Shown: piece by piece, positions 38,075 to 47,846 of the stretch | Layout: each line of letters begins with the position of its first letter | Numbering within the stretch: the stretch's first letter is position 1 | DNA from: Citrobacter amalonaticus | Lineage (GTDB): Bacteria > Pseudomonadota > Gammaproteobacteria > Enterobacterales > Enterobacteriaceae | DNA: 64,000 nucleotides | Assembly: GCF_002918555.1 (NCBI RefSeq) | Contig: NZ_PQMB01000005.1 | Location: 101,089 to 165,088 of the forward strand | Direction of reading: 5' to 3' | The notes under the pieces: model-generated | Database searches by the model: none | What the model saw: only the letters and a program-made list of their open reading frames with translations | What the model was told of the DNA's origin: nothing | Program-made: the position numbers and the translations under genes

Positions 38075-38149
38075 GAGTGTGTCCTTTTTAAAGGTGATTG
38101 CATACACCATAGCGCAAAGCGGAGGGAGACTGAATGTTGGATTCTTTGC

Positions 38150-38310
38150 CGGATGGCGCTTGAACTGCACCACAGGGCGACAGGTTCGGCCGTCGGCGTC
38201 GCAGGCAGTTTGTTCACGGCAAGCGCGCAGGGCCCGGAGCGTACTAAATGTACGTGAGGAGCACGAGCACTTCCCGGGGACGAAATGGCAAGTAAGCCAG
38301 GCAGACACAA
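38150..38310. repeat. Diverged ERIC-like repeat between yhhX and ryhB
   Basis: A GC-rich segment with nested inverted repeats. Read on the minus strand it contains CCCCGGGAAGTGCTCGTG, then CTCACGTACATTTAGTACGC and CCGGGCCC. The CACGTAC-loop-GTACG core resembles the ERIC-like elements at 19225 and 63781, but the two outer ends are not clear. Confidence 0.4.
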
Positions 38311-38316
38311 AACCTC

Positions 38317-38412
38317 AAAAAAAAAGCCAGCACCCGGCTGGCTAAAGTAATACTGGAAGCAATGTGAGCAATGTCGTGCTTTCAGGTTCTCCGCAAAGGT
38401 CTCCCTGAACGC
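38317..38412 (-). ncRNA. ryhB: RyhB iron-stress small RNA
   Basis: On the minus strand the RNA begins GCGTTCAGGGAGACC and runs to the terminator GCCAGCCGGGTGCTGGC followed by a T run. The central target-binding stretch (GAACCTGAAAGCACGACATT then GCTCACATTGCTTCCAG) matches E. coli RyhB as remembered. RyhB with Hfq represses non-essential iron-protein mRNAs when iron is short. It lies between yhhX and yhhY as in E. coli. Confidence 0.95.
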
Positions 38413-38417
38413 AAAGC

Positions 38418-38436
38418 AATAATAATCATTCTCATT
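38418..38436. promoter_or_regulatory. Fur box in the ryhB promoter
   Basis: On the minus strand AATGAGAATGATTATTATT matches the Fur repeat pattern and overlaps the likely -10 TATTAT, six bases before the RNA start. Iron-loaded Fur should block ryhB directly. Confidence 0.85.
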
Positions 38437-38535
38437 CGCACTTGTCCAACACTTTCTGCAAAAAATTTGTAGTTGACGACTTTTCCAATCTCAGCGAGTG
38501 TAAATGCACAATGACCCTTTAAAAGGAGAGAAGGA

Positions 38536-39024
38536 ATGAGCGAGATAGTGATACGCCACGCTGAACCAAAAGATTACGACGCAATTCGTCAGATCCATGC
38601 CCAGCCAGAGGTGTATCTCAACACGCTACAGGTTCCTCATCCTTCCGTGGAGATGTGGCAGGCACGGCTAGCCGATCGACCCGGCATTAAACAGCTGGTC
38701 GCCTGCATTGATGAAATTGTCGTTGGCCATCTGTGCATCGACGTTGCCCAGCGTCCGCGGCGCAGCCACGTCGCCGATTTTGGTATCTGCGTCGGTGCGC
38801 AATGGCAGAATCGCGGGGTCGCCAGCGCGCTGATTCAGACCATGATCGACATGTGCGACAACTGGTTGCGTGTGGATCGCATTGAGCTGACGGTGTTTGT
38901 GGATAACGACCCCGCCGTGGCGGTCTATAAGAAGCATGGTTTTGAGATTGAAGGTACTGGCCGGAAATACGGCCTGCGCAACGGCGAGTACGTGGATGCG
39001 TACTTTATGGCGCGCGTGAAATAA
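38536..39024 (+). CDS. yhhY: GNAT N-acetyltransferase YhhY
   Basis: A 162-residue single-domain acetyltransferase. The acetyl-CoA-binding region reads GAQWQNRGVASALIQTMIDM (about 94-113) and the fold ends with AVYKKHGFEIEGTGRKYGLRNG. The E. coli protein has been reported to acetylate some amino acids, such as phenylalanine and methionine. An AGGAG ribosome site precedes ATG; a terminator follows the stop. Confidence 0.94.
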   Translation: MSEIVIRHAEPKDYDAIRQIHAQPEVYLNTLQVPHPSVEMWQARLADRPGIKQLVACIDEIVVGHLCIDVAQRPRRSHVADFGICVGAQWQNRGVASALIQTMIDMCDNWLRVDRIELTVFVDNDPAVAVYKKHGFEIEGTGRKYGLRNGEYVDAYFMARVK

Positions 39025-39027
39025 ATT

Positions 39028-39056
39028 TAAGGGCGAGTCTTATCGCCCTTCTTATT
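39028..39056 (+). terminator. Terminator after yhhY
   Basis: GGGCGA and TCGCCC flank a short loop, followed by TTCTTATT. It separates yhhY from the next gene on the same strand. Confidence 0.7.
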
Positions 39057-39070
39057 GAAAGGACGCAATA

Positions 39071-40015
39071 GTGAAAAAGCACCTTTCCCTGGTGTTGCTG
39101 GCAGCACTCTCCCCTGCTTTCGCCACTACCGTACAAAATCTCGATTCCGTACCCAGCGCCATTCAACACCCGGAAGGTAAACAGATTTTTGCTGAGCAAA
39201 TGGCGGGAGCAACACCTGCCAAAGGATTTGGCGAGCTGCCACAGGGATTATCTGAGAACTCGTGGATTGCCTGGATTGCGCCGAATGAAGATCCTGACAA
39301 CCTGATCCTCACGGGTGCCAAATCCTGGGGCAAAGACGGCAAATATATTGGTGTCGCCTGTTTCGCCGACAATCAGGCCGACGCCGGGCAGGCAAAGAAA
39401 TACGCGGATAACAACTGCCCGGAAAACGACAGCAACGGGCACGCCAATAAATTATATCTCGGCGTTTTTTCCTGGCAGAACCAACAGCTAACGCCGATTG
39501 CACGCTCGGAAAAACCATTAAACCAACTCTCTGAGTGGAATAAAACCGCCGAAAAAGAGAGCGATGATGAGTCCGTCAGACCGCTGGCTTATTATACAAA
39601 ACTGGATCTGGCACCGTACCGGATCGCACCCGATACGCTGGCGTTTGGGGTGCGCGGAGGATACTCTGATGCGTATTCCGGCGGCGGCGCATTTTATGAA
39701 GTGCTGGAGCTCTATGCGATCAAAGACAACAGGATAATCAACGTGTATTCCGACCTTGTTTATCAATATACGGACATCGCCGGAGAGTGGAATAAAGACG
39801 GTACAAGACAGCACGACATCAGCGAAAGTAAATACATCCTCAAAATGCGTTCGGCAAAAACGCATGGGTTTTATGATTTAGAACGAGTAAACCTGCAGGA
39901 TAAAAGCAGCCAAATATTCCGCTGGTCTGAATCGCTGCAGCGATATGCGCCATTTATCATCGGTAAAGATAGCGGTGAAATCTTTGGTTCAGGCACTGCC
40001 TGGCCGCAGGAATAA
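39071..40015 (+). CDS. Exported protein of unknown function
   Basis: A 314-residue protein with a clear Sec signal (MKKHLSLVLLAALSPAFA, cut likely after Ala18). I do not recognise the family. The start is GTG, with AAAGGA seven bases before. The mature part has two cysteines (in VACFADNQ and NNCPEND, about 20 residues apart), which could pair in the periplasm, and is rich in Trp, Tyr, Asp and Asn, with GVRGGYSDAYSGGGAFYEVL in the centre and repeated beta-like strands (VYSDLVYQYTDIAGEW). It looks like a soluble beta-rich periplasmic protein. E. coli K-12 has different genes between yhhY and ggt, so this is accessory content. A hairpin lies between it and ggt. Confidence 0.85.
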   Translation: MKKHLSLVLLAALSPAFATTVQNLDSVPSAIQHPEGKQIFAEQMAGATPAKGFGELPQGLSENSWIAWIAPNEDPDNLILTGAKSWGKDGKYIGVACFADNQADAGQAKKYADNNCPENDSNGHANKLYLGVFSWQNQQLTPIARSEKPLNQLSEWNKTAEKESDDESVRPLAYYTKLDLAPYRIAPDTLAFGVRGGYSDAYSGGGAFYEVLELYAIKDNRIINVYSDLVYQYTDIAGEWNKDGTRQHDISESKYILKMRSAKTHGFYDLERVNLQDKSSQIFRWSESLQRYAPFIIGKDSGEIFGSGTAWPQE

Positions 40016-40107
40016 TATTTACAAGACTATGGAGAGAGCAAAAAAACACGAAGCTAAGGTTACCTGGAGACAATTAATTATAATAACTGCCATTGAGCCT
40101 TCCAAAC

Positions 40108-40131
40108 CTGCCCTCTCCCAGCGAAGAGGGC
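40108..40131. terminator. Hairpin between the exported protein gene and ggt
   Basis: GCCCTCTCCCAGCGAAGAGGGC forms a stem of about six to seven bases between two convergent genes. There is no strong T run, so function as terminator is a guess. Confidence 0.45.
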
Positions 40132-40139
40132 CATTATCC

Positions 40140-41876
40140 TTAATATCCCGCCGTTAAATCATCCACGGCACGCGGATCAGAAGCGCCATACAGCGCGCCG
40201 TCCGGCCCTACCATGATGCTCTGCGTGCTGCCCATCGCCTCTTTCAGCGCGACTTTCTGTCCCTTCTGCTCCAGCAGTTTCAGGGTATCCGGGCTGAAGC
40301 CTTTTTCCACGCGCAGTTCATCCGGTAGCCACTGGTGATGGAAACGAGGTGCATTGGTTGCTTCCGCAACGTTCATTCCAAAGTCGATGGTGTTGACCAC
40401 CATTTGTAACACGGTGGTGATAATCCGACTGCCGCCTGGGCTGCCCGTCACCAGCCAGGTTTTTCCATCTTTTACCACGATAGTCGGCGACATAGATGAC
40501 AGCGGACGCTTCTTCGGTCCGACCGCGTTGGCATCGCCGCCTACCAGACCGTATACGTTCGGTACGCCCGGCTTGGCAGAGAAGTCGTCCATTTCATTAT
40601 TGAGCAGAATGCCAGTATTACCCGCCACAATACCGGTCCCGAAGGTGGTATTCAGGGTATAGGTCACCGCCACGGCATTGCCGTCTTTATCCACCACCGA
40701 GAAGTGAGTGGTCTGATTGCTTTCATACGGGGCGAGCTTGCCAGGTTTAATCTCGCTGGAAGGCTTAGCCTTGTTGATATCAATCTGATCGGCAAGCGTT
40801 TTAGCATAGGCTTTGTTGGTCAATGCCTGCCATGGCACTTTCACAAAATCGGGATCGCCCAGATACTCCGAGCGGTCAGCGTAGGCATACTTCTCCGCTT
40901 CAGCCATGACCTGCATGGCGTCGGCGCTGCCAAATCCGTATTTCTTCATATCAAAGTTTTCAAGAATATTGAGGATCTGCACGATGTGAATACCGCCAGA
41001 GGACGGCGGCGGCATGGAGAAGACCTGATACCCGCGATAGTCACCGCTGATGGGGGTGCGTTCTACCGCTTTATACGCAGCCAGATCGTCTTTGGTTATC
41101 AGGCCGCCGTTTTTCTGCATTTCCTGGTAAATCTGCTCGGCTATCGGCCCCTTATAGAAAGCGTCCGGGCCATTTTCAGCAATCATCTCAAGACTCTTTG
41201 CCAGATTTTTTTGCACCAGCCTGTCGCCCTTCTTCAGCGGTTCGCCGTCCTTCCAGAATATCGCTTTGCTGTTTTCATGATTTGGAATCACTTCACTGCC
41301 GTAGGTTTTCAAATCATCGGCCAGCGCATCGTTCACGACAAACCCCTCTTCCGCCAGCTTCATCGCCGGACGGATGACTTTATTGAGCGGCATGGTGCCG
41401 TATTTTTCCAGCGCCAGCGAGAATCCGGCGACAGTCCCCGGCGTGCCGGAAGCCAGATGTGACGTCAGCGATTTTTTACCGTCCGGATCCCCCTGACTGT
41501 TGAGGAACATATCGCGCGTAGCGCTGGCAGGCGCCATCTCACGAAAATCGATAGTGGTGGTATTACCGTCTTTCGTACGCAGCAGCATAAAACCGCCGCC
41601 GCCCAGGTTACCCGCCTGCGGATGGGTCACCGCCAGCGTGTATCCCACGGCAACGGCAGCATCAACCGCATTCCCGCCCTGCTTAAGGATATCGACCCCC
41701 ACCTGGGTGGCCGTCGCATCAACAGTCGCCACCATCCCCTGCTTTGCCCGTACAGGATGGAACACATCCTCCTCCACGCCATAAGAGACCGGTGGCGGTG
41801 CGGCAACGGCACTGAACCAGCTTCCTGAGAGCAGAGCAGCAATGGCTACCCGGCGCAAAAACGTCGGTTTCATCAT
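40140..41876 (-). CDS. ggt: Gamma-glutamyltransferase Ggt, periplasmic
   Basis: A 578-residue precursor with a signal peptide (to about AVAA at residues 23-26), then large and small subunits made by self-cleavage before the catalytic Thr in NQTTHFSVV (about residue 389). PLSSMSPTIV and GSPGGSRIITT are active-site segments. It hydrolyses and transfers the gamma-glutamyl group of glutathione in the periplasm. Two ATGs start the frame; the first is used. Divergent from yhhA. Confidence 0.97.
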   Translation of the reverse strand: MMKPTFLRRVAIAALLSGSWFSAVAAPPPVSYGVEEDVFHPVRAKQGMVATVDATATQVGVDILKQGGNAVDAAVAVGYTLAVTHPQAGNLGGGGFMLLRTKDGNTTTIDFREMAPASATRDMFLNSQGDPDGKKSLTSHLASGTPGTVAGFSLALEKYGTMPLNKVIRPAMKLAEEGFVVNDALADDLKTYGSEVIPNHENSKAIFWKDGEPLKKGDRLVQKNLAKSLEMIAENGPDAFYKGPIAEQIYQEMQKNGGLITKDDLAAYKAVERTPISGDYRGYQVFSMPPPSSGGIHIVQILNILENFDMKKYGFGSADAMQVMAEAEKYAYADRSEYLGDPDFVKVPWQALTNKAYAKTLADQIDINKAKPSSEIKPGKLAPYESNQTTHFSVVDKDGNAVAVTYTLNTTFGTGIVAGNTGILLNNEMDDFSAKPGVPNVYGLVGGDANAVGPKKRPLSSMSPTIVVKDGKTWLVTGSPGGSRIITTVLQMVVNTIDFGMNVAEATNAPRFHHQWLPDELRVEKGFSPDTLKLLEQKGQKVALKEAMGSTQSIMVGPDGALYGASDPRAVDDLTAGY

Positions 41877-41994
41877 CGTTATTCTCCAGAAATAAGGGGG
41901 GCAACTCCCCTACTAAGCCTGGTGTATAACGCTGAAATAATCATCGTTATGGCGGAAAAGGAGTAAACTTAAGAGATACCTCAGAGGAGGAAGG

Positions 41995-42375
41995 ATGATG
42001 AAACGACTCTTGATTGTGGCAGCGCTCCTGCCGTTTGCCTGTTTCGCACAGCCGATTAACACTATGAACAACCCGAATCAGCCAGGGTATCAGATCCCCA
42101 GCCAGCAGCGGATGCAAACCCAAATGCAGACGCAGCAGATCCAGCAAAAAGGGATGCTCAACCAGCAGTTGAAAGCCCAGACCCAGGTTCAGCAGCAGCA
42201 TCTGCAAACGCAGATGAGCAATAACACGCAGCGGATCCAGCAAGGCCAGGTACGTCAACAGCCGCTGCCGAATACCAGCGGCGGTATGTTAAGTGGCGGA
42301 ACCGGCCAGGGCAGCACGCAACAGCACATGCTGCCCCAGCGGCAGAATGGCAATATGCTTAATCACTCGCAGTAG
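41995..42375 (+). CDS. yhhA: Gln-rich exported protein YhhA (DUF2756)
   Basis: A 126-residue protein with a Sec signal (to CFA, about residue 18) and a mature part very rich in Gln and Met ([20 protein letters not shown]), likely helical or coiled. The N-terminal 85 residues follow E. coli YhhA; the C-terminal third is shorter and different (E. coli about 146 residues). Function unknown. Its last 17 bases overlap the end of convergent ugpQ. An AGGAGGAAGG ribosome site precedes the two adjacent ATGs. Confidence 0.9.
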   Translation: MMKRLLIVAALLPFACFAQPINTMNNPNQPGYQIPSQQRMQTQMQTQQIQQKGMLNQQLKAQTQVQQQHLQTQMSNNTQRIQQGQVRQQPLPNTSGGMLSGGTGQGSTQQHMLPQRQNGNMLNHSQ

Positions 42376-43108
42376 TAAAGTCCGGGCCTATTACATCGAT
42401 CGCATCGGTACAGATACAATCTACCCCCCAGCGCAACAGTTCAGCTGCACGCTGGGGTTTATTGACGGTGTAGACCAGAATATGCAGCCCGGACTCTTTC
42501 AACATCTTCACGCGCGCTTCATCCAGCAGTTTATGATTCAAATGGATGGATACGCATTCTAAGCGGGTAGTCAGCGCCTGCCAGTCCTCCCGCCATTCAT
42601 CCAGTAATAGTCCGCGCGGCAGTTCCGGCGCAACGGCCTGCGCCGCTTCAAGCGCATCGATTTCAAACGACGAGAGCAACGGCGCCGTCATCCCTTGCCA
42701 TAACGCTCGTGCGGCCAGCGCCACCGCTTTCCCCGTTACCGGGCCGGTGCCGGTCGTCGGTTTAATTTCGATATTGACCATCATATTCAGCGTACGGCAG
42801 CGCTCCGCGACCTGAGAGAGCAGCGGCAGCGGTTCACCTTTAAACTCACCGCTGAACCAGCCTCCGGCGTCCACACGCAGCAGATCCTGCCAGTTGAGCT
42901 CCCCGGCGACACCCCAACCATTGCTGGTACGCTCCAGGTTGTCATCATGGAGCAGGAAAATCTCGCCATCTTTCGACAACTTAGCGTCAAACTCAATCAT
43001 GGTGTGCCCATAGCGTGCGCCCACCTCGATCGCCGCCAGAGTGTTTTCCGGTGCCAGTTTGCCGCCGCCGCGATGGGCAACAATGTGCGGATAAGGCCAG
43101 TTACTCAT
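42359..43108 (-). CDS. ugpQ: Glycerophosphodiester phosphodiesterase UgpQ
   Basis: A 249-residue cytoplasmic GDPD enzyme that splits glycerophosphodiesters brought in by UgpBAEC. The motif [15 protein letters not shown] (about 12-26) holds catalytic His and Glu; [19 protein letters not shown] carries the metal ligands and second His. Last gene of the ugp operon, overlapping ugpC by four bases; its 3' end overlaps yhhA. Confidence 0.97.
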   Translation of the reverse strand: MSNWPYPHIVAHRGGGKLAPENTLAAIEVGARYGHTMIEFDAKLSKDGEIFLLHDDNLERTSNGWGVAGELNWQDLLRVDAGGWFSGEFKGEPLPLLSQVAERCRTLNMMVNIEIKPTTGTGPVTGKAVALAARALWQGMTAPLLSSFEIDALEAAQAVAPELPRGLLLDEWREDWQALTTRLECVSIHLNHKLLDEARVKMLKESGLHILVYTVNKPQRAAELLRWGVDCICTDAIDVIGPDFTTASD

Positions 43109-44175
43109 ACTCGTAGTCCTGTTTCACCATCAAAAAGATGCAAATGATTTTCGGGCAGATGCAGCCAAAGCGTACTGCCTGCCGCCGGACGCTGCTGATG
43201 CGTCAGTCGCACCACCAGTTTTTGCTCCCCCCAGCGCCCGTGCGCCAGATTATCCGCCCCTAACATCTCCAGCGTGTCTGACACCAGCGGTACGCCGCCT
43301 TCCGCCTGCGAGCTTAGCGTAATATGTTCCGGGCGGATACCCAGCGTCATTTTACGCCCGGCATAACGGCGATAGCACTCGTTGATGGGCAGCGCCATGC
43401 CGCTCTGAAGATCAAAATGCGTACCCGCTGCGCTGATGCGACCTTCCAGCAGGTTCATTGCCGGGCTGCCAATAAAGCTTGCCACAAAACGGCTGGCGGG
43501 TTTTTCGTAAACTTCCACTGGCGTGCCAATCTGTTCGGCAACGCCCTTGTTCATCACCATCACGCGCTGGGCGAGGGTCATCGCTTCAACCTGATCGTGA
43601 GTTACGTACAGCGAGGTGGTTTCCAGACGACGATGCAGATGCTGTAACTCAAGGCGCATCTGTACGCGCAGTTTGGCATCGAGGTTCGAGAGAGGCTCGT
43701 CGAACAGGAACACCGCCGGATCGCGAACGATAGCGCGTCCCATTGCCACCCGCTGACGCTGACCGCCGGAAAGCTCGCGTGGGCGACGTTTGAGTAATCC
43801 GTCCAGTTCCAGGATCCGCGCCGCCTCTTTCACCCGTTCGGCAATATGGCCTTTCCCCATTCCGCGAATTTTCAGTCCCCACGCCATATTCTCTTCCACA
43901 CTCATATGCGGGTAGAGCGCATAGTTCTGGAACACCATCGCGATGCCGCGGTCTTTTGGCTCCATTTCAGTCACTCGCTGACGATCAATCCAGATATCCC
44001 CGCTCGTGACACGCTCCAGCCCGGCCACCATGCGTAACAATGTGGATTTCCCACAGCCAGACGGACCGACCATCACGATAAATTCCCCGTCAGCGACGTC
44101 CAGCGTTAACGGCTGAATGACCTGGGTTTTGCCATCCCAGCTTTTGGTTACTGCCTGTAATTTCAAACCAGCCAT
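43105..44175 (-). CDS. ugpC: sn-glycerol-3-phosphate ABC transporter ATPase UgpC
   Basis: A 356-residue ATPase of the MalK type. Walker [10 protein letters not shown] (about 37-45), signature [19 protein letters not shown], Walker [17 protein letters not shown], and a C-terminal TOBE/regulatory domain are present. It powers import through UgpA and UgpE. Eight bases separate it from ugpE. Confidence 0.98.
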   Translation of the reverse strand: MAGLKLQAVTKSWDGKTQVIQPLTLDVADGEFIVMVGPSGCGKSTLLRMVAGLERVTSGDIWIDRQRVTEMEPKDRGIAMVFQNYALYPHMSVEENMAWGLKIRGMGKGHIAERVKEAARILELDGLLKRRPRELSGGQRQRVAMGRAIVRDPAVFLFDEPLSNLDAKLRVQMRLELQHLHRRLETTSLYVTHDQVEAMTLAQRVMVMNKGVAEQIGTPVEVYEKPASRFVASFIGSPAMNLLEGRISAAGTHFDLQSGMALPINECYRRYAGRKMTLGIRPEHITLSSQAEGGVPLVSDTLEMLGADNLAHGRWGEQKLVVRLTHQQRPAAGSTLWLHLPENHLHLFDGETGLRV

Positions 44176-44183
44176 AAAATTTC

Positions 44184-45029
44184 CTACTTCTCACTGTCTA
44201 CCAGGCCACGCACAAATGCACGCTGCATGGCGAGAACGATAACGACGGGCGGAATGAGGGTCAGCAGCATCGCAGCCATAACCTGGTTCCACAGCGTGGT
44301 GCCTTCCCCGGAGGCGATCATGCCCTTGATGCCCGCAACGGCGGTGCCGAGATTGACATCGGTAATAATCAACAGCGGCCAGAGATACTGGTTCCAGCCG
44401 TAGATAAAGGTGATAACAAATAGCGCTGCCAGATTGGTTTTCGACAGCGGCAGCACAATGTCGCGGAAAAAACGCATCGGCGAGGCACCATCAATGCGTG
44501 CCGCTTCAATCAGCTCGTCCGGCAGCGTCATAAAGAACTGACGGAACAGGAATGTCGCGGTAGCAGAGGCCATCAGCGGCAGCGTTAAGCCCGCATAGCT
44601 GTCGAGCATTTTAAGATTGGCGATCACCTCCACCGTCGGGAAGATACGCACTTCAACGGGCAGCATCAGAGTGATAAAGATCATCCAGAAGAACAGGTTA
44701 CGCAGCGGAAAGCGAAACCAGACGATGGCAAATGCCGACAGCATGGAAACGGCGATTTTGCCCACCGTAATACCGAACGCCATGATGAAGCTGTTGAGCA
44801 TCATCCGCCAGAATGGCGCGCTGTTAACCCCCACGCCGTTGACCCAGATGTGTTGCATGTTTTCCAGCAGATGCGTACCGGGGATAAGCGTCATCGGCGT
44901 TTCAAATACCGCTTTGTTGTCCAGCGTCGCGGCAACAAACGCGACGTAGAGCGGGAACAGAATCACGGCAATCCCCAGAATCAGCATGGTGTGGCTGAAT
45001 ATCGTCAGCCCGCGACGGTTCTCAATCAT
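44184..45029 (-). CDS. ugpE: Glycerol-3-phosphate ABC transporter permease UgpE
   Basis: A 281-residue inner-membrane permease with six hydrophobic segments and the EAA motif [25 protein letters not shown] (shown here in two parts: [12 protein letters not shown], about 184-195, then [10 protein letters not shown]). It pairs with UgpA. Overlaps ugpA by four bases. Confidence 0.98.
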   Translation of the reverse strand: MIENRRGLTIFSHTMLILGIAVILFPLYVAFVAATLDNKAVFETPMTLIPGTHLLENMQHIWVNGVGVNSAPFWRMMLNSFIMAFGITVGKIAVSMLSAFAIVWFRFPLRNLFFWMIFITLMLPVEVRIFPTVEVIANLKMLDSYAGLTLPLMASATATFLFRQFFMTLPDELIEAARIDGASPMRFFRDIVLPLSKTNLAALFVITFIYGWNQYLWPLLIITDVNLGTAVAGIKGMIASGEGTTLWNQVMAAMLLTLIPPVVIVLAMQRAFVRGLVDSEK

Positions 45030-45913
45030 TGGTAACGCACCTTACTTTCCACGTAGCGGAACTGCACCACCGTCAGAATAATGACGAGGAACATCAGCAC
45101 CACCGATTGCGCGGCAGAGGCAGAAAGATCCAGCCCGGCAAAACCTTCGCGGTAGATCTTATAAATCAGCGTGGTCGTGGCCTGTACCGGTCCACCCGCG
45201 GTGGCCGCATCGATAACCGGAAAGGTATCGAAAAAGGCATAGACCAGATTCACCACCAGCAGGAAGAAGCTCACGGGTGCGATCAGCGGCAGCGAAAGTT
45301 TGAAAAAGCGACGAACCGGACCTGCGCCATCAATCGCGGCAGCTTCAACCAGCGAACGAGGAATGGATTGCAGCGCAGCAAAGAAGAAAAGGAAGTTGTA
45401 ACTAATCTGCTTCCAGACCGAAGCAAATACCACCAGGAACATCGCCTGACCGCTGTTTTGCGCATGGTTCCAGTCATAGCCAAACTGCTCAAGAAAATGC
45501 GTGATCAGCCCGCGGCCAGGGTTAAACAGAAAGATCCACAACACGGCGGCAACGGCAGGTGCTACGGCATAGGGCAGCAGCATCAGGGTTTGATACCAGC
45601 GGCTACCTCGCACCACGTAATCCACCAGCGCGGCAAAAAACAGTGATATCAGTAGGCCACTAATCGTCACCAGCGCACTGAATTTAATCGTCGTCCAGAA
45701 GGCGTCGAGATAGTAACTGTCATCAAACAGCGTGACAAAGTTATCCAGGCCGACAAACTGGCTGGACAGCCCGAACGGGTCGACGCTTTGTAGCGAATAC
45801 CACAGCGCTTCACCGGCGGGCCAGATAAAGAAGATAACGGTGATGGCTAACTGCGGGGCAACCAGCAAATACGGCAACCAACGCGAGCGAAACACCGGGC
45901 GGGATGAGGACAT
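45026..45913 (-). CDS. ugpA: Glycerol-3-phosphate ABC transporter permease UgpA
   Basis: A 295-residue permease with six hydrophobic segments and an EAA loop [17 protein letters not shown]. The start at 45913 ([12 protein letters not shown]) matches the E. coli length; an in-frame extension of 32 codons upstream crosses the BIME and is rejected. Follows ugpB after a repeat-filled gap of 104 bases. Confidence 0.97.
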   Translation of the reverse strand: MSSSRPVFRSRWLPYLLVAPQLAITVIFFIWPAGEALWYSLQSVDPFGLSSQFVGLDNFVTLFDDSYYLDAFWTTIKFSALVTISGLLISLFFAALVDYVVRGSRWYQTLMLLPYAVAPAVAAVLWIFLFNPGRGLITHFLEQFGYDWNHAQNSGQAMFLVVFASVWKQISYNFLFFFAALQSIPRSLVEAAAIDGAGPVRRFFKLSLPLIAPVSFFLLVVNLVYAFFDTFPVIDAATAGGPVQATTTLIYKIYREGFAGLDLSASAAQSVVLMFLVIILTVVQFRYVESKVRYQ

Positions 45914-45931
45914 TGAGATTCTGTTCCTGAA

Positions 45932-46014
45932 AGATGCCGGATGGCGCTGCTGGCACCTTATCCGGCCTACAATCACTGTAGGTCTGATAAGCGCAGCGCC
46001 ATCAGGCAAGGATA
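45932..46014. repeat. BIME between ugpB and ugpA
   Basis: GATGCCGGATGGCGCTGC with ACCTTATCCGGCCTAC, then GTAGGTCTGATAAGCGCAGC with GCCATCAGGCA: two inverted REP units. It lies within the ugp transcript and could keep ugpB mRNA more abundant than the permease part, as proposed for malE-malF. Confidence 0.8.
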
Positions 46015-46017
46015 AGC

Positions 46018-47334
46018 TTAAGACTTCGTTGATTGCTCAAAGCGACGCAGCAGCTGATTACCACGCTCGACGGCGGCGTCCAGCGCCTGTTGTGGGGTTT
46101 TCTTCCCGGTCCACACGCTTTCAAGCTCTTCATCCACAATGGTGCGGATCTGCGGCATATTGCCCAGACGCAGCCCTTTGGTGAACGACAGCGGCGGCTT
46201 GTTCAGCATCTGGCGCGTGGCGATGTCCGCGCCCGGATTTTTATCATAGAAGCCCTGCTCCCGGGTCAGGTCATAAGCCGCCTGGGTGATCGGCAGATAG
46301 CCCGTTTTCTGGTGCCATTCCGCGGCGTTTTCGGGCTTCGCCAGGAACTCAAGGAACTTCGCCACGCCGGTGTAAGTCTCTTTGTCTTTCCCCTGCATCA
46401 CCCACAGGCTCGCCCCGCCGATGATGGCGTTCTGCGGCGCCCCCTTCACATCGGCATCGTACGGCATCATCCCCACGCCATAGTTGAATTTGGCGTAGTG
46501 ACGGATATCCGCCAGTGAACCCGAAGAGGCGGTTGTGATAGCGCAATCGCCGCTGTAGAACTTCTCAGTGGATTCATCCTTACGTCCGAAGTAGCTGAAA
46601 TCACCTTTCTTATTCAGTGCTTCCAGCAGAGCAATATGTTTCACCTGCTCCGGCTTGTTGAACTCCAGCACCGCGTCGGTACCGTCAAAGCCGTTATTTT
46701 TGGTGGCGACCGGCAGGCCATGCCAGGCGCTGAAGTTTTCAATCTGGATCCACCCCTGCCAGCCACTGGCATAGCCGCACTTCATTCCCGCCGCCTTCAG
46801 CCTGGCGGTGTATTCCGCCAGGTCCTGCCAGGTTTTCGGTGGCTGCTCCGGATCTAAACCGGCTTTTTTAAAGGCGTCTTTGTTGTAATACAGCACCGGC
46901 GTGGAGCTGTTAAACGGCTGGGAGAGCAAATGTCCCGATTTAGAATCGGTGTAATACCCGGAAACCGTCGGTACGAACTGCGACTCATCAAAGTGAATAT
47001 CTGCATCTTTAAAAACTTCGTAGACGGGTTTGATGGCTTTCGACGCCATCATCGTCGCGGTGCCAACTTCATACACCTGCAACAGCGCCGGGGCGTTGCC
47101 GGTACGAAATGCCGCGATGCCTGCACTCAGACTCTGCTCGTAGTTGCCTTTGTACACTGGCGCAATCCTGTAATCCGGATTGGCCGCATTAAAACGTTGC
47201 GCCAGAGAGTCAACCTCTTTCCCCAGCTCGCCTTCCATAGAATGCCAAAACGGAATGGTGGTAACGGCCATGGCGTTTGCCACGAATGCCAGGCTTAACG
47301 CGACTCCTGATGCTGTATGTCGTAACAATGTCAT
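46018..47334 (-). CDS. ugpB: Glycerol-3-phosphate-binding protein UgpB, periplasmic
   Basis: A 438-residue precursor with a Sec signal ([20 protein letters not shown], cleaved after AMA near 23). It is a type 1 solute-binding protein for sn-glycerol-3-phosphate and glycerophosphodiesters; [18 protein letters not shown] begins the mature part, and [15 protein letters not shown] and [13 protein letters not shown] are family segments. The start at 47334 is set by the signal peptide and E. coli length; an in-frame extension of 23 codons is rejected. Pho boxes lie upstream. Confidence 0.97.
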   Translation of the reverse strand: MTLLRHTASGVALSLAFVANAMAVTTIPFWHSMEGELGKEVDSLAQRFNAANPDYRIAPVYKGNYEQSLSAGIAAFRTGNAPALLQVYEVGTATMMASKAIKPVYEVFKDADIHFDESQFVPTVSGYYTDSKSGHLLSQPFNSSTPVLYYNKDAFKKAGLDPEQPPKTWQDLAEYTARLKAAGMKCGYASGWQGWIQIENFSAWHGLPVATKNNGFDGTDAVLEFNKPEQVKHIALLEALNKKGDFSYFGRKDESTEKFYSGDCAITTASSGSLADIRHYAKFNYGVGMMPYDADVKGAPQNAIIGGASLWVMQGKDKETYTGVAKFLEFLAKPENAAEWHQKTGYLPITQAAYDLTREQGFYDKNPGADIATRQMLNKPPLSFTKGLRLGNMPQIRTIVDEELESVWTGKKTPQQALDAAVERGNQLLRRFEQSTKS

Positions 47335-47410
47335 TCGCTTATCTCTCTTGTTATGCCGGATGCGCGATATCACGCGTTTTATGCTCGCGAGGTAACATGA
47401 CATGCGCGAA

Positions 47411-47449
47411 TGACAGAAAAATAACTACAGGATTACAAATAGATGACAG
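47411..47449 (-). promoter_or_regulatory. PhoB-binding boxes of the ugp operon
   Basis: On the minus strand CTGTCATCTATTTGTAAT and CTGTAGTTATTTTTCTGTCA are Pho boxes: repeated CTGTCAT-like heptamers spaced four bases apart. They lie about 80-115 bases before ugpB. PhoB induces ugp in phosphate starvation in E. coli. Confidence 0.75.
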
Positions 47450-47523
47450 TCAGGCGTCAGAGGGATGATGGAACGGTGACGAAAAGATGGCGAAACGCGA
47501 TGTTAACGCCATCGGTTAATTGA

Positions 47524-47805
47524 TTAATCGCGCTTAGTATGCCTTTCGTATTCGTGTTGAAAACGCTGGTGTTCCCGACGCTCGCGTTCTCGCTGGATAT
47601 CCGATTTTTCATCTTCCCGGCCAGGGCAGGCTGAACTTGAAAAAACTTCGCAGGGTGAATTGGATTGTGCAGGAGAAGCGTCCGGCTTTTCCTGCCAAAT
47701 GGAGGGATCGCGTGGATCAATGTTTTGCGGTTTCAATGCGTGAGCACCGACGGAAAATGCCAGTATCATGCCTCCGAGCGCCATACAGGTGACAAAACCT
47801 CTCAT
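47524..47805 (-). CDS. Small exported protein of unknown function, Fur-like box upstream
   Basis: A 93-residue protein with a Sec signal (MRGFVTCMALGGMILAFSVG, cleaved after AHA near 23). The mature part, about 70 residues, starts LKPQNIDPRDPSIWQEKPD, contains two cysteines in PCEVFSSSACPG (nine residues apart) and ends in a highly charged helix (DIQRERERREHQRFQHEYER). A good ribosome site (AGGGAG) precedes ATG. I do not recognise the family. It lies between ugpB and livF with its own promoter region containing a Fur-like site at 47831. A second open frame on the same strand overlaps it but has no signal or ribosome site. Confidence 0.75.
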   Translation of the reverse strand: MRGFVTCMALGGMILAFSVGAHALKPQNIDPRDPSIWQEKPDASPAQSNSPCEVFSSSACPGREDEKSDIQRERERREHQRFQHEYERHTKRD

Positions 47806-47830
47806 CCTTACTCCCTGGTTTATTGTTATT

Positions 47831-47846
47831 GATAACGATTCTCAAT
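47831..47846. promoter_or_regulatory. Fur-like box before the small exported protein
   Basis: GATAACGATTCTCAAT; its complement ATTGAGAATCGTTATC agrees with 13 of 16 positions of the Fur consensus AATGATAATCATTATC. It lies 25 bases upstream of the 47805 start, where a repressor would cover the promoter or transcription start. Confidence 0.6.

Noticed and set aside
38075-38308. N-terminal extension of YhhX by about 78 codons
   Set aside because: It runs through a palindromic repeat; the family starts at the Rossmann motif just after 38074.
47457-47720. Second open frame overlapping the small exported protein
   Set aside because: No ribosome site, no signal peptide, and codon pattern unlike a gene; the 47524-47805 frame has both signals.
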